Below are positions 1 to 8,952 of a stretch of DNA of 64,000 nt, in pieces; position 1 is the first letter of the stretch; the number at the start of each line of letters is the position of its first letter. The notes under the pieces were generated by a model. That model made no database searches. It had not been told where the DNA came from and was given only the letters and a program-made list of their open reading frames with translations. The position numbers were made by a program, and so were the translations under genes. The DNA is taken from positions 1 to 64,000 of the forward strand of contig NZ_VLKY01000011.1 in NCBI RefSeq assembly GCF_007830155.1. The letters run 5' to 3'. Source of the DNA: Pseudomonas duriflava. Lineage in GTDB: Bacteria > Pseudomonadota > Gammaproteobacteria > Pseudomonadales > Pseudomonadaceae.

Positions 1-417
1 ACAGGCGAAGTGATCGGGCGTCTCAAGCGTCGTCATCGTAGCGCTGAGTTTGTGGAGTTCTTGAAGGCTATTGATGAAGAGATCTGTACTGACTTACCGG
101 TTCACTTGATCATGGACAACTATGCGGTACATAAGACCGATCAGGTAAAGGCCTGGCTAGCTGCACACCCTCGTTATCAGGTGCATTTCACCCCAACCTC
201 AGCTTCCTGGCTAAACCTGGTAGAGCACTTTTTCTCGACCCTTAGCCAGAGATGGATCAAGCGGCAATCACATACCAGCGTAAGCGATCTTGAGCAGTCC
301 ATTAACTATTACCTGGCTACTTACAATCAGAACCCGAGGCCCTTCCGCTGGAGTAGGAGCGCTGGTGAAATCCTGGCTTCGGTAGGTCGGGCAGCACGGG
401 CTTTTCGCAGGAGCTAA
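1..417 (+). CDS. IS630-family transposase, C-terminal part (cut by window start)
   Basis: The open frame runs in from the left edge, so only about the last 138 residues are present. It shows the second half of an IS630/Tc1-mariner DDE catalytic domain: the strand with [10 protein letters not shown] carries the second catalytic Asp, and the [10 protein letters not shown] helix carries the final Glu. The basic tail ending AFRRS and the TAA stop are intact. IS630 elements move by cut-and-paste into TA dinucleotides. The left end lies outside the window and the right terminal repeat, probably between 418 and 508, could not be delimited without its partner. The neighbouring hydrolase gene is also damaged, but not by this element. 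Family assignment is firm; whether the copy is active cannot be told. Confidence 0.88.
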   Translation, partial: TGEVIGRLKRRHRSAEFVEFLKAIDEEICTDLPVHLIMDNYAVHKTDQVKAWLAAHPRYQVHFTPTSASWLNLVEHFFSTLSQRWIKRQSHTSVSDLEQSINYYLATYNQNPRPFRWSRSAGEILASVGRAARAFRRS

Positions 418-508
418 TTAAACGTACTTATGATTCACCACACTAGTAGCTGCTGGGAGGGAGTCTATGGAGTGGAAGGCTTATAGTAGAACCGAATTGC
501 TTGCTCGC

Positions 509-1285
509 TCAGCCACGAATGCGAATGGAAAGACAGGTCACACAACCTTCCAGTTTTTCAAATTCGCTGATGTCGACCGTAACCACGCGATACCCCAGGC
601 TTTCGATAAGTGTCCGGGTTTGGGGTGCGCTGGCGGCCATTAGTACGCTGTTGTCATCCAAAATGATCACATGTGCACCGGAAGGCTCGGGGACAGCCAT
701 GAAATGCGGAAACAGCCCTGGTTCTGCTACATGTGGTAGATAGCCGATCACGGTGCCATCCGGCAGGGCCGTTACGGCAGTTTTCAAATGCAGAACGGTG
801 GTGACCGGGACTGCAATTACCCGTGCGCCTAATGGACGTAACAAGGTCCGTAGCTGTCGTATACCTTCACTGTTGGTACGAGCCGATCGCCCAACGTAAA
901 TGGTATCGCCAACCTTCAAGACATCGCCACCATCCAGTGTTCCTGCCCCCTGGATGTATGCCAGTGGATGGCCCCGCTCAGCCAGAAGACGTGCAATGGC
1001 CTAGCTTTCACCTTGGCGGGATGGATGCCCCAGATTGGTAATGACGGCCAGCCCGCGATACAGAACCACAGTATCTTCAATGAATACCGAATCAGGGTGT
1101 CTTTCAGAGGCTTCCACAACTTGCACAGGCCAGCCTGCTTCGCGCAAGGCGGCGACATATTTGTTCCATTGGCGTTCGGCCAATGCTACATCCACAGGTT
1201 GCCGCTCGATATTATCTACGACCCCTTCGGCCAGGCGGGAGACCGGAGGGCGAACCAGGGCCAGGGAAACCGACGTCGTTGTCAT
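509..1285 (-). pseudogene. Dimethylarginine dimethylaminohydrolase (DDAH) interrupted by one in-frame TAG
   Basis: The frame encodes a DDAH/amidinotransferase-fold protein of about 258 residues, the usual size. The N-terminal half (1285-1004) carries FPDSVF-like HPDSVFIEDTVV; the C-terminal half (1000-509) carries the LDGGD loop, YVGRSARTN, the HLKT histidine motif and the terminal VTC with the nucleophilic Cys. The halves are in the same frame, separated only by TAG at 1001-1003 (codon 95), just after RQGES. No base is gained or lost, so one substitution in a sense codon such as CAG or GAG explains it. DDAH turns methylarginines into citrulline. All catalytic residues remain, so this is a recent lesion, a readthrough codon, or a sequencing error. 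Restart at ATG 919 would lack the substrate-binding N-terminus. Confidence 0.85.
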
Positions 1286-1514
1286 GCGCTATTCCTTGTT
1301 GTGTTTTTAGTGGGCTACACGATGCCAGGAAAAGCAGAACTTGGCAGCGGTCCACGCTCAGGATGTCCGTTTCGGATAGGGCAATGACGCATCTACTGCC
1401 GCACATGGTCAGTAGAGAGTGAGACTGGAGAAGAAGTGGGTCTAGATCACAGACAAGCATCCGTCAGCCGGACCGTAAAAGACTGACGGGTGGTTTGCTA
1501 GAGACGAAGCTTTA

Positions 1515-1730
1515 TTAGTGCCGGGCAAACGCTGCTTGAGACGGGTTGAGGCTGAGCGCCATGCTGAAAGCATCGCGCAGAGGCTTTAGTGCCTCGGGAC
1601 TCTTTTCGCCACGCTGAACCTGGACGATCAGGCTGAGTGCCTCCTCAATCATCTCGTTGGCCGCCTGCAAGTGATCCAGCAACGAGTCGATCTCTTGCTG
1701 GGCAGACAGGTCGGAAGCGTGTAGAGCCAT
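1515..1730 (-). CDS. Small hypothetical helical protein (71 aa)
   Basis: I do not recognise this protein. The start at 1730 (MALHASDLSAQQ) is preferred because GGAAAGG lies nine bases upstream; an ATG at 1748 and longer starts have no good Shine-Dalgarno. The product is predicted to be mostly alpha-helical, acidic in the middle (AANEMIEEALSLIVQV), without signal peptide or membrane segment. Its size and helical character recall small metabolite-inducible accessory proteins of pseudomonads, but no motif supports a function. It stands alone, between the broken DDAH gene and a long non-coding stretch. Confidence 0.55.
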   Translation of the reverse strand: MALHASDLSAQQEIDSLLDHLQAANEMIEEALSLIVQVQRGEKSPEALKPLRDAFSMALSLNPSQAAFARH

Positions 1731-2357
1731 AGTGATGAACCTTTCCATATATGATCGTTGTTTGTTTCCAGACTCAGTGACTCGCGCTTTGGTATGGTTA
1801 CAAACACCGGGCAGCTTCATCTACCAAGACGAACAGCTTTGCTCCACGTCAGGACGCCGAGGTGCTGCAAATCCCGAAGCGGCCCAGGGCGCGTTCCGGG
1901 TGAGACGCTTTCACATCGCCACCGCACCGGCAACAGCCAGCACGGATAGCCATGATTACGCCTGACTAAGCCATGTGTAATGCAACCTAGCCGATCTGCT
2001 GATTCTTAAGCTGTGGTTGACCTTTCACGGTCTTGCACCGTCTCGACGGCCTTATTGTGACGACACGAATAAAGGGAGCGAGGCAAGCCCGTTTTAAGCG
2101 TGGCGACAGTACGTTTATTTAGTGCGGATGTCACGAGCCGGTCGTCTCCTCGGGGCATTCACTGATAAGCGTTCGGTATGGGCGGTCGAAAGGAGGTTTC
2201 AGGATAAAGCCGGGCACACGCCGCTGGGCAGTCTAACTGTAAGGCGATATAACGGACTCCGCCTGGAGCGCTACACGGCAAAACGGTATTCGAGCGAAAG
2301 GGCTTTGGGGTCAGAGAGGGAAGAAAGGGACTGAAGCGGGCCAAGCTGGGGTTTTCT
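1731..2357. other. Non-coding stretch, no gene recognised
   Basis: About 630 bases between the small orphan gene and the end of the TRAP operon. The open frames here (for example plus-strand 2122-2334) lack a plausible ribosome-binding site and encode basic, low-quality protein. No tRNA-like or riboswitch-like fold was seen. Confidence 0.4.
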
Positions 2358-2387
2358 CCCGGCCTTCCGATGTTACGGAAGGCCGGG
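2358..2387 (-). terminator. Strong hairpin after the hexuronate/TRAP operon
   Basis: A perfect 12-bp stem (CCCGGCCTTCCG / CGGAAGGCCGGG) with a six-base loop begins 12 bases beyond the dctM stop. The position fits a transcription terminator for the minus-strand operon, but no T-run follows the stem, so termination or only mRNA 3'-end protection are both possible. Confidence 0.6.
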
Positions 2388-2399
2388 AAGATCAGCTGT

Positions 2400-3683
2400 T
2401 TATTGACCGACCAGGCTTGGCAGGAACAGGGAAATAGCGGGAACGTAAGTAACTGCCATCAGAGCAGCAAACAACGCTACGTAGAATGGCAGCAGGGCCT
2501 TAACGGTCTGCTCGATAGTAACCTTTCCGACCGCGGCACCAACGAACAGCACACCGCCGACTGGGGGCGTAATCAGGCCGATCCCCAGATTGACCAGCAT
2601 GATCATACCGAAGTGCACCGGATCCACACCAATGGATGTGACGACAGGCAGCAGGATCGGTGTAAGGATCAGAATAAGCGGTGCCATGTCCATTACCGTG
2701 CCCAGTACGAGCAGCATGGCGTTGATGCACATCAGGATCACATAACGGTTGTCCGAGATGGTCATGAAGGCTGCGGTAATCTGCGCCGGAATCTGCATCA
2801 ACGTCATGATGTAGCCAAAGCTGGCTGCAAAAGCGATCAAGATCATTACGATCGAGACGGTTCTGACCGTACGGTGCATCAGCTTGGGCAACTCGCTCCA
2901 CTTATAGTCGCGGTAGATGAACATCGTGACGAAGAAAGCCCAAAGCACGGCAACGGCGGCGGATTCGGTAGCCGTAAACACGCCCGATAGGATGCCGCCC
3001 AGAATGATGACCATGGTCATCATTCCCCAAATGGCTTCGACGCAAATTTTCAACGCCTTTCGCAAGGGAATTACTTCGCCTTTAGGGTAGCTGCGCCTTT
3101 TGGCAAAGAACAAACACATCAGCATCATGATAGCGCTGAGGAGAAGGCCTGGGCCGATACCAGCGATGAACAGTGAGCCGATGGATACCGTACCGCCCGC
3201 AGCAAGCGAATACAGCACAGAGTTATGGCTGGGAGGCGTCAGCAATGCCTGGACCGAGCCGCTGACCGTCACGGCCGTAGCATAGTCACGGGGATAGCCT
3301 TTCTTTTCCATCTCCGGAATCAGGACCGACCCTACAGAGGCGGTGTCAGCCAGGGATGAGCCGGAAATGGCGCCAAAGAAGGTTGAGGCCAGGATATTTA
3401 CCAAGGACAAGCCGCCCCGGATAAAACCGACCAGCACGTTGGCGCATTCTACGAGACGCCGTGACATGCCGCCTTCCGCCATGATTGCCCCCGCCAGAAC
3501 GAAGAACGGGATGGCAAGAAGCGAGAACTTGTTAATACCGCCGGCGATCTGGATCATCATGGCGTCGAAGGGGATGTCGATCCACCAGGCGCCAATTAAC
3601 GCGGCCAAACCCAGAGCATAAGCGACTGGCATCCCGATCAGGATAAGCAGCATGAAACTGCCGAGCAGAATAAAGGCGTCCAT
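2400..3683 (-). CDS. dctM: TRAP transporter large permease (DctM family)
   Basis: This 427-residue inner-membrane protein is the ion-coupled translocating subunit of a tripartite ATP-independent periplasmic (TRAP) importer. It has about 12 hydrophobic segments, the normal length for the family, and family-typical stretches such as FFGAISGSSLADTASVGS and the C-terminal LGIGLITPPVGGVLF loop. It starts two bases after the dctQ stop, so the two are translationally coupled. Together with dctQ and dctP downstream of udh and an SMP-30 lactonase, the likely substrate is a hexuronate (galacturonate or glucuronate) or a close sugar acid. The substrate is inferred from context; the family is certain. 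Confidence 0.93.
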   Translation of the reverse strand: MDAFILLGSFMLLILIGMPVAYALGLAALIGAWWIDIPFDAMMIQIAGGINKFSLLAIPFFVLAGAIMAEGGMSRRLVECANVLVGFIRGGLSLVNILASTFFGAISGSSLADTASVGSVLIPEMEKKGYPRDYATAVTVSGSVQALLTPPSHNSVLYSLAAGGTVSIGSLFIAGIGPGLLLSAIMMLMCLFFAKRRSYPKGEVIPLRKALKICVEAIWGMMTMVIILGGILSGVFTATESAAVAVLWAFFVTMFIYRDYKWSELPKLMHRTVRTVSIVMILIAFAASFGYIMTLMQIPAQITAAFMTISDNRYVILMCINAMLLVLGTVMDMAPLILILTPILLPVVTSIGVDPVHFGMIMLVNLGIGLITPPVGGVLFVGAAVGKVTIEQTVKALLPFYVALFAALMAVTYVPAISLFLPSLVGQ

Positions 3684-3685
3684 AT

Positions 3686-4213
3686 TCAGGCAGCTCCTTC
3701 AGCTTGTTCAACAACATCGTATTGAACGACACGGCGGTGGCACTGTTCGCCGCACCAGATTTTTTCCAACACGAACCACAGGGTGAGGGCGCCCCCGATA
3801 GGGATTGGCGAATAGGCCACGCCAACTCGCAGCCAGGACAATTCGCTAGTGTATTGATACCAAGTTGCCATGCATAGCTTGATACCCCAGATCGTCATGA
3901 ACAGAGTGACGGCTGCCATAAGCAGGTTGACTAGGATGGCGTCGTATCTTTTAAGCATGGGTGGTAGGCGGTCAGTAAACATGGCTACAGCCATGTGAGC
4001 TCCCGCCCGGTAGCTTGGAGCTGCGCCAATGAAAGTGAAAACTGACATAAGCAGAACCGCAATAGGTTCAGGCCAGGAAGAGCCGGTACCCAGGACGTAA
4101 CGGGTAAAGATGCCCCAGGGAATGATGAGCGAAATCGTCAGGATCGACAGCCCTGCTACCCAGATACAGAGGGTGTAGATCATATCGTTGACGCGCAGAA
4201 GAGCAGATTTCAT
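3686..4213 (-). CDS. dctQ: TRAP transporter small permease (DctQ family)
   Basis: The 175-residue product has four membrane segments and the W..Y..G.GSSWPEP region typical of DctQ subunits, which pair with DctM in the inner membrane. The start MKSALLRVND at 4213 is chosen over the upstream ATG at 4225 because GGAG lies six bases before it. It sits between dctP (88-base gap) and dctM (two-base gap), the standard PQM order. Its role is structural support of the large permease and docking of the binding protein; it binds no substrate by itself. Confidence 0.9.
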   Translation of the reverse strand: MKSALLRVNDMIYTLCIWVAGLSILTISLIIPWGIFTRYVLGTGSSWPEPIAVLLMSVFTFIGAAPSYRAGAHMAVAMFTDRLPPMLKRYDAILVNLLMAAVTLFMTIWGIKLCMATWYQYTSELSWLRVGVAYSPIPIGGALTLWFVLEKIWCGEQCHRRVVQYDVVEQAEGAA

Positions 4214-4301
4214 AGGAAGCTCCATGCGCCGCGAACCCGCCGAGAGCTATCGTCGGACGGGCAGGGCGTGCCAGGTTATTGTTTTTGTTGCCTTCGTGAC
4301 C

Positions 4302-5285
4302 TTATTGCACTGCTTCGACGCGCTGGACGAGCGCAGTAAACTGCGGGCCATACTGCTGGCTATACTTTTCCCGAACCGGAGCGGTTGCTTCATAGAATGG
4401 TTTGCGATCCACTTCAATGAACTCCACACCGCCCGCTTTCAGTTTTGCAATGCTGTCAGCGTTGTATTTGTCCCACAGCTCACGTTCTTCCAGTTGAGCT
4501 TCGCGTGCAGTCTTTTTGACCAGTTCCTGCTGTTCGGGGGTGAGCTTGCCCCAGGTCGCTTTGGACATAACCAGCATTTCCGGGAGGATCAGGTGACCGG
4601 TCTGGGTATAGTACTTGGCAACTTGATAGTGGTTCTGCGTCACCATGGTAGGCGGGTTATTTTCAGCGCCGTCGATTACTCCAGTTTGCAAGGCGCTATA
4701 AATCTCACCCGTCGCCATGGCAATACCGCTGCCGCCCATGGCATTCAGGGTATCGACAAAGATCGGGTTACCAATTACACGAACTTTCATGCCTTTGAGA
4801 TCACCGATCTGGCGAACCGGCTTTTTGGTATACAGGTGACGAGTACCGCCGTCCATCCAGCCCAGTGCGACCAGGTTGAAGTTGGACTTGGTCACGGTAT
4901 CTAACAGCTCCTGACCCACTGGTCCGTCGATCACCTTGCGCATATGCGCTTCGTCACGGAAGACGAACGGTAAGTTAAAGACGTTGACCTCCGGTACTAC
5001 CGGACCTACCGAGCCGATGGAAATACGGGCCATCTGAATGGCACCGACCTGTACTTGTTCAACAACTTCCTTTTCACTACCCAGTACGCCACCCGGAAAC
5101 ATACGGATGCTAAGCTCTCCGTCAGTGGCCTCTTTGAGCTTTTTGCCCATGTTCTCCACTGCCACAACGGTAGGGTAGCCCGCCGGGTGTACATCGGAGG
5201 ACTTGAGCGTGATATCGGCCAGTGCGACCACAGGGGTCAATAGGGCACAGCATGCAGCGGCTAACAGGTTACGCTTGAAATTCAT
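4302..5285 (-). CDS. dctP: TRAP transporter solute-binding protein (DctP family)
   Basis: A 327-residue periplasmic binding protein with a clear signal peptide (MNFKRNLLAAACCALLTPVVALA, cleavage near residue 23). Family signatures are the FPGGVLGSEKE loop, MKVRVIGNPIFV with the Arg that clamps the substrate carboxylate, and ATGEIYSALQTGVIDGAEN. AAGGAG sits eight bases before the ATG. The gene follows the SMP-30 lactonase by 64 bases and leads the transporter genes. TRAP binding proteins beside uronate dehydrogenase genes have been shown to bind D-galacturonate and D-glucuronate, so a uronate is the best guess here; that specificity is inference. Confidence 0.92.
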   Translation of the reverse strand: MNFKRNLLAAACCALLTPVVALADITLKSSDVHPAGYPTVVAVENMGKKLKEATDGELSIRMFPGGVLGSEKEVVEQVQVGAIQMARISIGSVGPVVPEVNVFNLPFVFRDEAHMRKVIDGPVGQELLDTVTKSNFNLVALGWMDGGTRHLYTKKPVRQIGDLKGMKVRVIGNPIFVDTLNAMGGSGIAMATGEIYSALQTGVIDGAENNPPTMVTQNHYQVAKYYTQTGHLILPEMLVMSKATWGKLTPEQQELVKKTAREAQLEERELWDKYNADSIAKLKAGGVEFIEVDRKPFYEATAPVREKYSQQYGPQFTALVQRVEAVQ

Positions 5286-5349
5286 GAGGAAACTCCTTGT
5301 CGCATGTTGTCTTTGTTATGAGGAGTACAGCATTGACAGGCATTTTGCC

Positions 5350-6246
5350 TTATCCCTTGAACACGGGCTCTTCCAGACCTTTTATGCCAGGTCTTAGGGC
5401 GAATACGCCACCGGCAAGCGGCTGATCGGACAGATCGACCCCGCCCGGGCGTATTGATGTTACAAACAACGTATCCAGGGTCGCTCCGCCAAACGCGCAC
5501 ATGGCTGGTTTCTTGACGGGTACCTCCAGCGAGCGATCCAGGCGGCCGTCAGGTGTGAAACGATGAATCAGGCCAGCATCGTTACCACAGATCCAGTAGC
5601 AACCGTCTTCATCCACTGCCGCACCATCCGGCCGACCAGGATAGGCATTCATATCGACGAATACGCGACGGTTAGAAGGTGTACCGCTGTCCGTGTCGTA
5701 ATCGAACGACCAGATGAGTTGTGCGCTGGGATGCGAGTCTGAGAGATACATCGTGCGACCATCGGGGCTGAAGGCCAGCCCGTTAGGCACGATGAAGTCA
5801 TCGAAAACCGCTTTCGAAGCCAACCCGTCCGAAGCAGGGTAGCGATAAAGCTTGCCGACCCGTGCGGCAGCGCCCATGTCCATTAGCATCGTACCGGCCC
5901 AGAAGCGGCCCTGACGGTCGCAGCGACCGTCATTGAAGCGCATGTTTGTGCTGTCATGGCGCGTTTCAGTGAGACGCACTGCATCGAGAGTATGGTCTTC
6001 AGTAGGTTTTACCCTGAAGATTCCATTTTCGAGGCCGGCAATCCATCCATCAGCTGGATTGGCGCAGCGAGCAATACAGGCAATCATCTCCGGTGCAACC
6101 CAGGACTGAACGCTACCGTCAGCAGCCGTCCAGCGGTTGAGCGTGCGAGCCGGGATATCGACCCAATACAGGGCTTGTTCCTGGCTATTCCATACCGGGC
6201 TTTCCCCGGTGCCGTTACGGGCATCAACAATCAGTTCAGCTTGCAT
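5350..6246 (-). CDS. SMP-30/gluconolactonase-family lactonase
   Basis: The 298-residue protein is a six-bladed beta-propeller of the SMP-30/LRE family. Metal and catalytic motifs are visible: GESPVW near residue 15 (metal Glu), FNDGRCDRQGRFW, VPNGLAFSPDGRTMY (metal Asn) and GRPDGAAVDEDGCYW (catalytic Asp). These cytosolic enzymes hydrolyse sugar-acid lactones. Uronate dehydrogenase makes an aldarolactone, so in this operon the likely job is opening galactaro- or glucarolactone before dehydration. It lies 53 bases downstream of udh and directly upstream of the TRAP genes. Gluconolactone is an alternative substrate that sequence alone cannot exclude. Confidence 0.88.
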   Translation of the reverse strand: MQAELIVDARNGTGESPVWNSQEQALYWVDIPARTLNRWTAADGSVQSWVAPEMIACIARCANPADGWIAGLENGIFRVKPTEDHTLDAVRLTETRHDSTNMRFNDGRCDRQGRFWAGTMLMDMGAAARVGKLYRYPASDGLASKAVFDDFIVPNGLAFSPDGRTMYLSDSHPSAQLIWSFDYDTDSGTPSNRRVFVDMNAYPGRPDGAAVDEDGCYWICGNDAGLIHRFTPDGRLDRSLEVPVKKPAMCAFGGATLDTLFVTSIRPGGVDLSDQPLAGGVFALRPGIKGLEEPVFKG

Positions 6247-6299
6247 GGTCTTGTTCTCGTAGTCTGCATAGACTGGATGAAGCGAAGGGCAAGGTCTGA

Positions 6300-7121
6300 T
6301 CAGTCAAACGGTCCCGCAGCAACAAACGCACCGCCCTGATAGACAGCAGCAGGATCATCTGGCGCTGGCATTGGCTGGGCTTCGACTTTATCGCGGAAAA
6401 TTTCCGAACTGTCCTGCGGTTCCCAGCCTAGATGGGCCGCCAGATGATTATCCCACCAGACATCACGGTTATTGGATACTCCATACACAATGGTATGACG
6501 AACTTCCGGCGTGAAGAGGGAGCGGGCTACCAGATTGGTCAGGTCCCGATAACTGAGCCACGTTGACATCATGCGGCGGTTTTGCGGCTCGGGGAATGAG
6601 GAACCGATTCGGATGCTGACGGTTTCGATGCCGTAGCGGTCAAAATAAAAGCTGGCAACGTCTTCGCCGTATGATTTGGACAAGCCATAGTAACTATCGG
6701 GGCGGCGTGCTGCGGTAGCATCGATACGCTCGCTCTGCTTGTAGAAGCCAATGACATGATTGGAGCTGGCAAAGACGACCCGCTTGATGCCATGAATACG
6801 CGCTGCTTCGTAAATGTGGAACACGCCTTTGATATTGGCTTCAAGAATTTCTTCGAACGGCCGCTCGACCGACACGCCACCTAAATGGACGATGGCATCG
6901 ACACCTTGGGCCAATGCAATAACGGCTGCTTTATCAGCCAGGTTACAAGGTACGACTTCTTCCTGAGGGCCTGAGGCCGGATCCATGAAAGAGATATCCG
7001 AGAGCCGAAGGACTTCAGCATAAGGACGCAGCGTTTCGCGAAGAACCTTACCCAGGCCGCCTGCGGCTCCGGTAAGAAGAATGCGATTCAGACGCTGGGA
7101 TTCTGCAGGGTGTGCCGACAT
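6300..7121 (-). CDS. udh: Uronate dehydrogenase (NAD+)
   Basis: A short-chain/epimerase-type dehydrogenase of 273 residues. It shows the Rossmann motif TGAAGGLGK near residue 17, FASSNHVIGFYK, the catalytic YYGLSKSYGED (YxxxK) and SIRIGSSFPEPQNRRMMS, which match the Pseudomonas syringae and P. putida uronate dehydrogenases nearly residue for residue. It oxidises D-galacturonate or D-glucuronate to the 1,5- or 1,4-aldarolactone, the first step of oxidative hexuronate catabolism. The start at 7121 has GGGAAA seven bases upstream; an upstream in-frame ATG at 7166 would add 15 atypical residues. It is the first gene of the operon udh-lactonase-dctPQM. Confidence 0.95.
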   Translation of the reverse strand: MSAHPAESQRLNRILLTGAAGGLGKVLRETLRPYAEVLRLSDISFMDPASGPQEEVVPCNLADKAAVIALAQGVDAIVHLGGVSVERPFEEILEANIKGVFHIYEAARIHGIKRVVFASSNHVIGFYKQSERIDATAARRPDSYYGLSKSYGEDVASFYFDRYGIETVSIRIGSSFPEPQNRRMMSTWLSYRDLTNLVARSLFTPEVRHTIVYGVSNNRDVWWDNHLAAHLGWEPQDSSEIFRDKVEAQPMPAPDDPAAVYQGGAFVAAGPFD

Positions 7122-7155
7122 ATGAAGTTTCCCGGTTATTAGTATTTTTATAAGG

Positions 7156-7173
7156 TCATAAGACATCGTATGA
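7156..7173. promoter_or_regulatory. Inverted repeat upstream of udh, possible operator
   Basis: TCATA-N8-TATGA lies 35 to 52 bases upstream of the udh start, a position suited to a repressor such as the GntR/LacI-type hexuronate regulators. No matching regulator gene is in the window. Apart from this repeat the 7122-7440 gap shows nothing recognisable. Confidence 0.35.
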
Positions 7174-7440
7174 CTGATATGGGATTTTTAACAGCCAGCC
7201 CTCTTTCTGTCAATCACCACCTGCATGCTTGAGCCTTTTCATACAGAGTGGTTAGTAAATATTCTGGTCCATATAGATACTTTCTGCGCAGCTCATGCGG
7301 GCTGGTTTTGCGCAGCCTGTCCTTGCAGGGCACGGGCATATCTCTACATGCAGGATATTCTTGACAGCTCAGCCCAGCGGTATAGATCAAAGTCTAATAG
7401 TTGCTAGCAGGCATGGGCCCATACGCCAAAGGTCTTGTAT

Positions 7441-8340
7441 CTATGCCGATATTCGCAAGCGGGCCAAGTCTTTCATCGGTGGCACACCAAACAGGCGGCT
7501 ATATTCGCGACTGAATTGCGAAGGGCTTTCATAGCCTACACGGTAGGCTGCTGTAGCCGCATCGAGTCCTTCGGTCCAGATGAGACGTTTCGCCTCTTGT
7601 AGACGAAGTTGTTTTTGATACTGCAACGGGCTCATCGCTGTCACAGCTTTAAATCGGTGATGTAGCGTGGAAATGCTCAAGTTAACCTGCTGCGCCAGCG
7701 TTTCGATGCGAAACGGCTCGCGGTAGTGCTGGTTCAGCCAGTCGATGGCTTGATTCACTCGGTGAGTTTGGCTGTTCGTCAATGCCGTTTCGTACAAGCG
7801 ATGCCCTTGCGGCCCACGTAACAGGCGATAGAGAACTTCCCGGTAAATCAGAGGAGCCAGTATGGGAATATCCCGAGGCGCTTCCAGCAGGCGTGTCAGC
7901 CTGATAACGGCATCAAGCAGGTCGTCATCGATACACTCTACATAGAGCCCCCGATCAACAGAGGTCGCCGGTGTGTCAGGCATGCCCATGTCTGCAATGA
8001 GATGAGAGATTTCTACAGGATCTATTTCTATACGCAAGCATAAATAAGGCTTTTCGGGCGTTGCTTCGATCACGTTGCCTATCAGTGGAAGAGCCGCCGA
8101 AATGACTAGGTAGTGCAGTGGATCGTAAACGTAGCGTTCACTGCCCAACAAGGTTTGCTTACTGCCTTGAGCGATAATGCAAAAGCTGGGTTGTGCTACG
8201 GCATGATGGGGTGGCGTCGGGTGATTGGCACGGATCAAGCTCAAGGCATTAACCGGCGTCGTGTGCGTACCGGGTTCAGAGGCGAGGCGCTGGGCTAGCG
8301 TAGCAAGCTCGGCCCGCTGGGCAACGGTATCTTTCTGCAT
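7441..8340 (-). CDS. AraC-family transcriptional regulator with PF06719-type N-terminus
   Basis: The 299-residue protein has an AraC_N (PF06719-type) cupin region at about residues 20-170, including PSFCIIAQGSKQTLLG and YLVISAALPLIG, followed by two helix-turn-helix motifs at about 200-295 (IETLAQQVNLSISTLHHRF and AAYRVGYESPSQFSREYSR). Regulators of this subfamily usually sit divergent from SDR or aldo-keto reductase genes and activate them. Here the plus-strand neighbours are an SDR stub and an ABM monooxygenase, so the original target may be partly lost. It is oriented the same way as the udh operon, but 320 bases separate them and the family has no link to uronates. Confidence 0.88.
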   Translation of the reverse strand: MQKDTVAQRAELATLAQRLASEPGTHTTPVNALSLIRANHPTPPHHAVAQPSFCIIAQGSKQTLLGSERYVYDPLHYLVISAALPLIGNVIEATPEKPYLCLRIEIDPVEISHLIADMGMPDTPATSVDRGLYVECIDDDLLDAVIRLTRLLEAPRDIPILAPLIYREVLYRLLRGPQGHRLYETALTNSQTHRVNQAIDWLNQHYREPFRIETLAQQVNLSISTLHHRFKAVTAMSPLQYQKQLRLQEAKRLIWTEGLDAATAAYRVGYESPSQFSREYSRLFGVPPMKDLARLRISA

Positions 8341-8772
8341 CGTTACGTTCCTGACAGGGGTTATAGCATCCTCTACACAAGCCGAGGAGGTTCATGATCC
8401 GTTATTGCCTGAATTCGTTGCCTTGTTATGACAGGTCATAGCACTACTGTACGAACTAAAGGCACTACTCAGCCAACATGCAACTCAGGACAGTAAATTA
8501 GATATAGGCAAACATGCGACGGTAAAGCGATCCTGCTAAATGATTGCCTAATCCTGCAGAAGTGTTGTGGCTGTGCTTAAAAGACTAGCTGCGGCGGATC
8601 TGCGTAGTAATGTCCTTTTTGCTCTGCTTCTAATACCTATGTTTCAGACTACATAGTTGCTGGCAGGATTAGGCAAGAACCCGACAGGATTCGTCTAACG
8701 GAAGAAAGTGGTTTGCTCATAACCTTTGTAACTGAAGCAGCATGGCTTTGGATCAATTGCAGAGGGCTTCAT
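8341..8772. other. Intergenic region between AraC regulator and SDR remnant
   Basis: AT-rich non-coding sequence that should hold the divergent promoters. No operator or RNA fold could be singled out by eye. Confidence 0.35.
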
Positions 8773-8952
8773 ATGAGAGGTAATGAAGACAAAGTAATTG
8801 CCATTACGGGGAGCAGTAGTGGCGTTGGCGCTGTTATCGCTGGGCTGCCAATGCCGCAAGGTGCCCTTATAGAGCAAGCCCTTATTCATAAGGGTCCGGT
8901 AGATTTGCCAATCGTTCCGTCTGAGGAGGCCTTATGTCAAATCCTATACTGA
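8773..8952 (+). pseudogene. N-terminal stub of a short-chain dehydrogenase (SDR)
   Basis: The 59-residue frame begins with KVIAITGSSSGVGAVIA, the cofactor-binding TGxxxGxG motif of SDR oxidoreductases, and then turns into sequence with no SDR character (GLPMPQGALIEQ). A functional SDR needs about 240 residues including YxxxK, which is absent. It ends inside the start of the following ABM gene. The arrangement AraC regulator divergent from an SDR is common, so this looks like an internal deletion of the regulator's target gene. A chance match is possible but the glycine motif at the extreme N-terminus argues against it. Confidence 0.6.

Noticed and set aside
2122-2334. Plus-strand frame of 70 codons in the gap before the TRAP operon
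   Set aside because: No ribosome-binding site, very basic composition and no recognisable motif; treated as chance.
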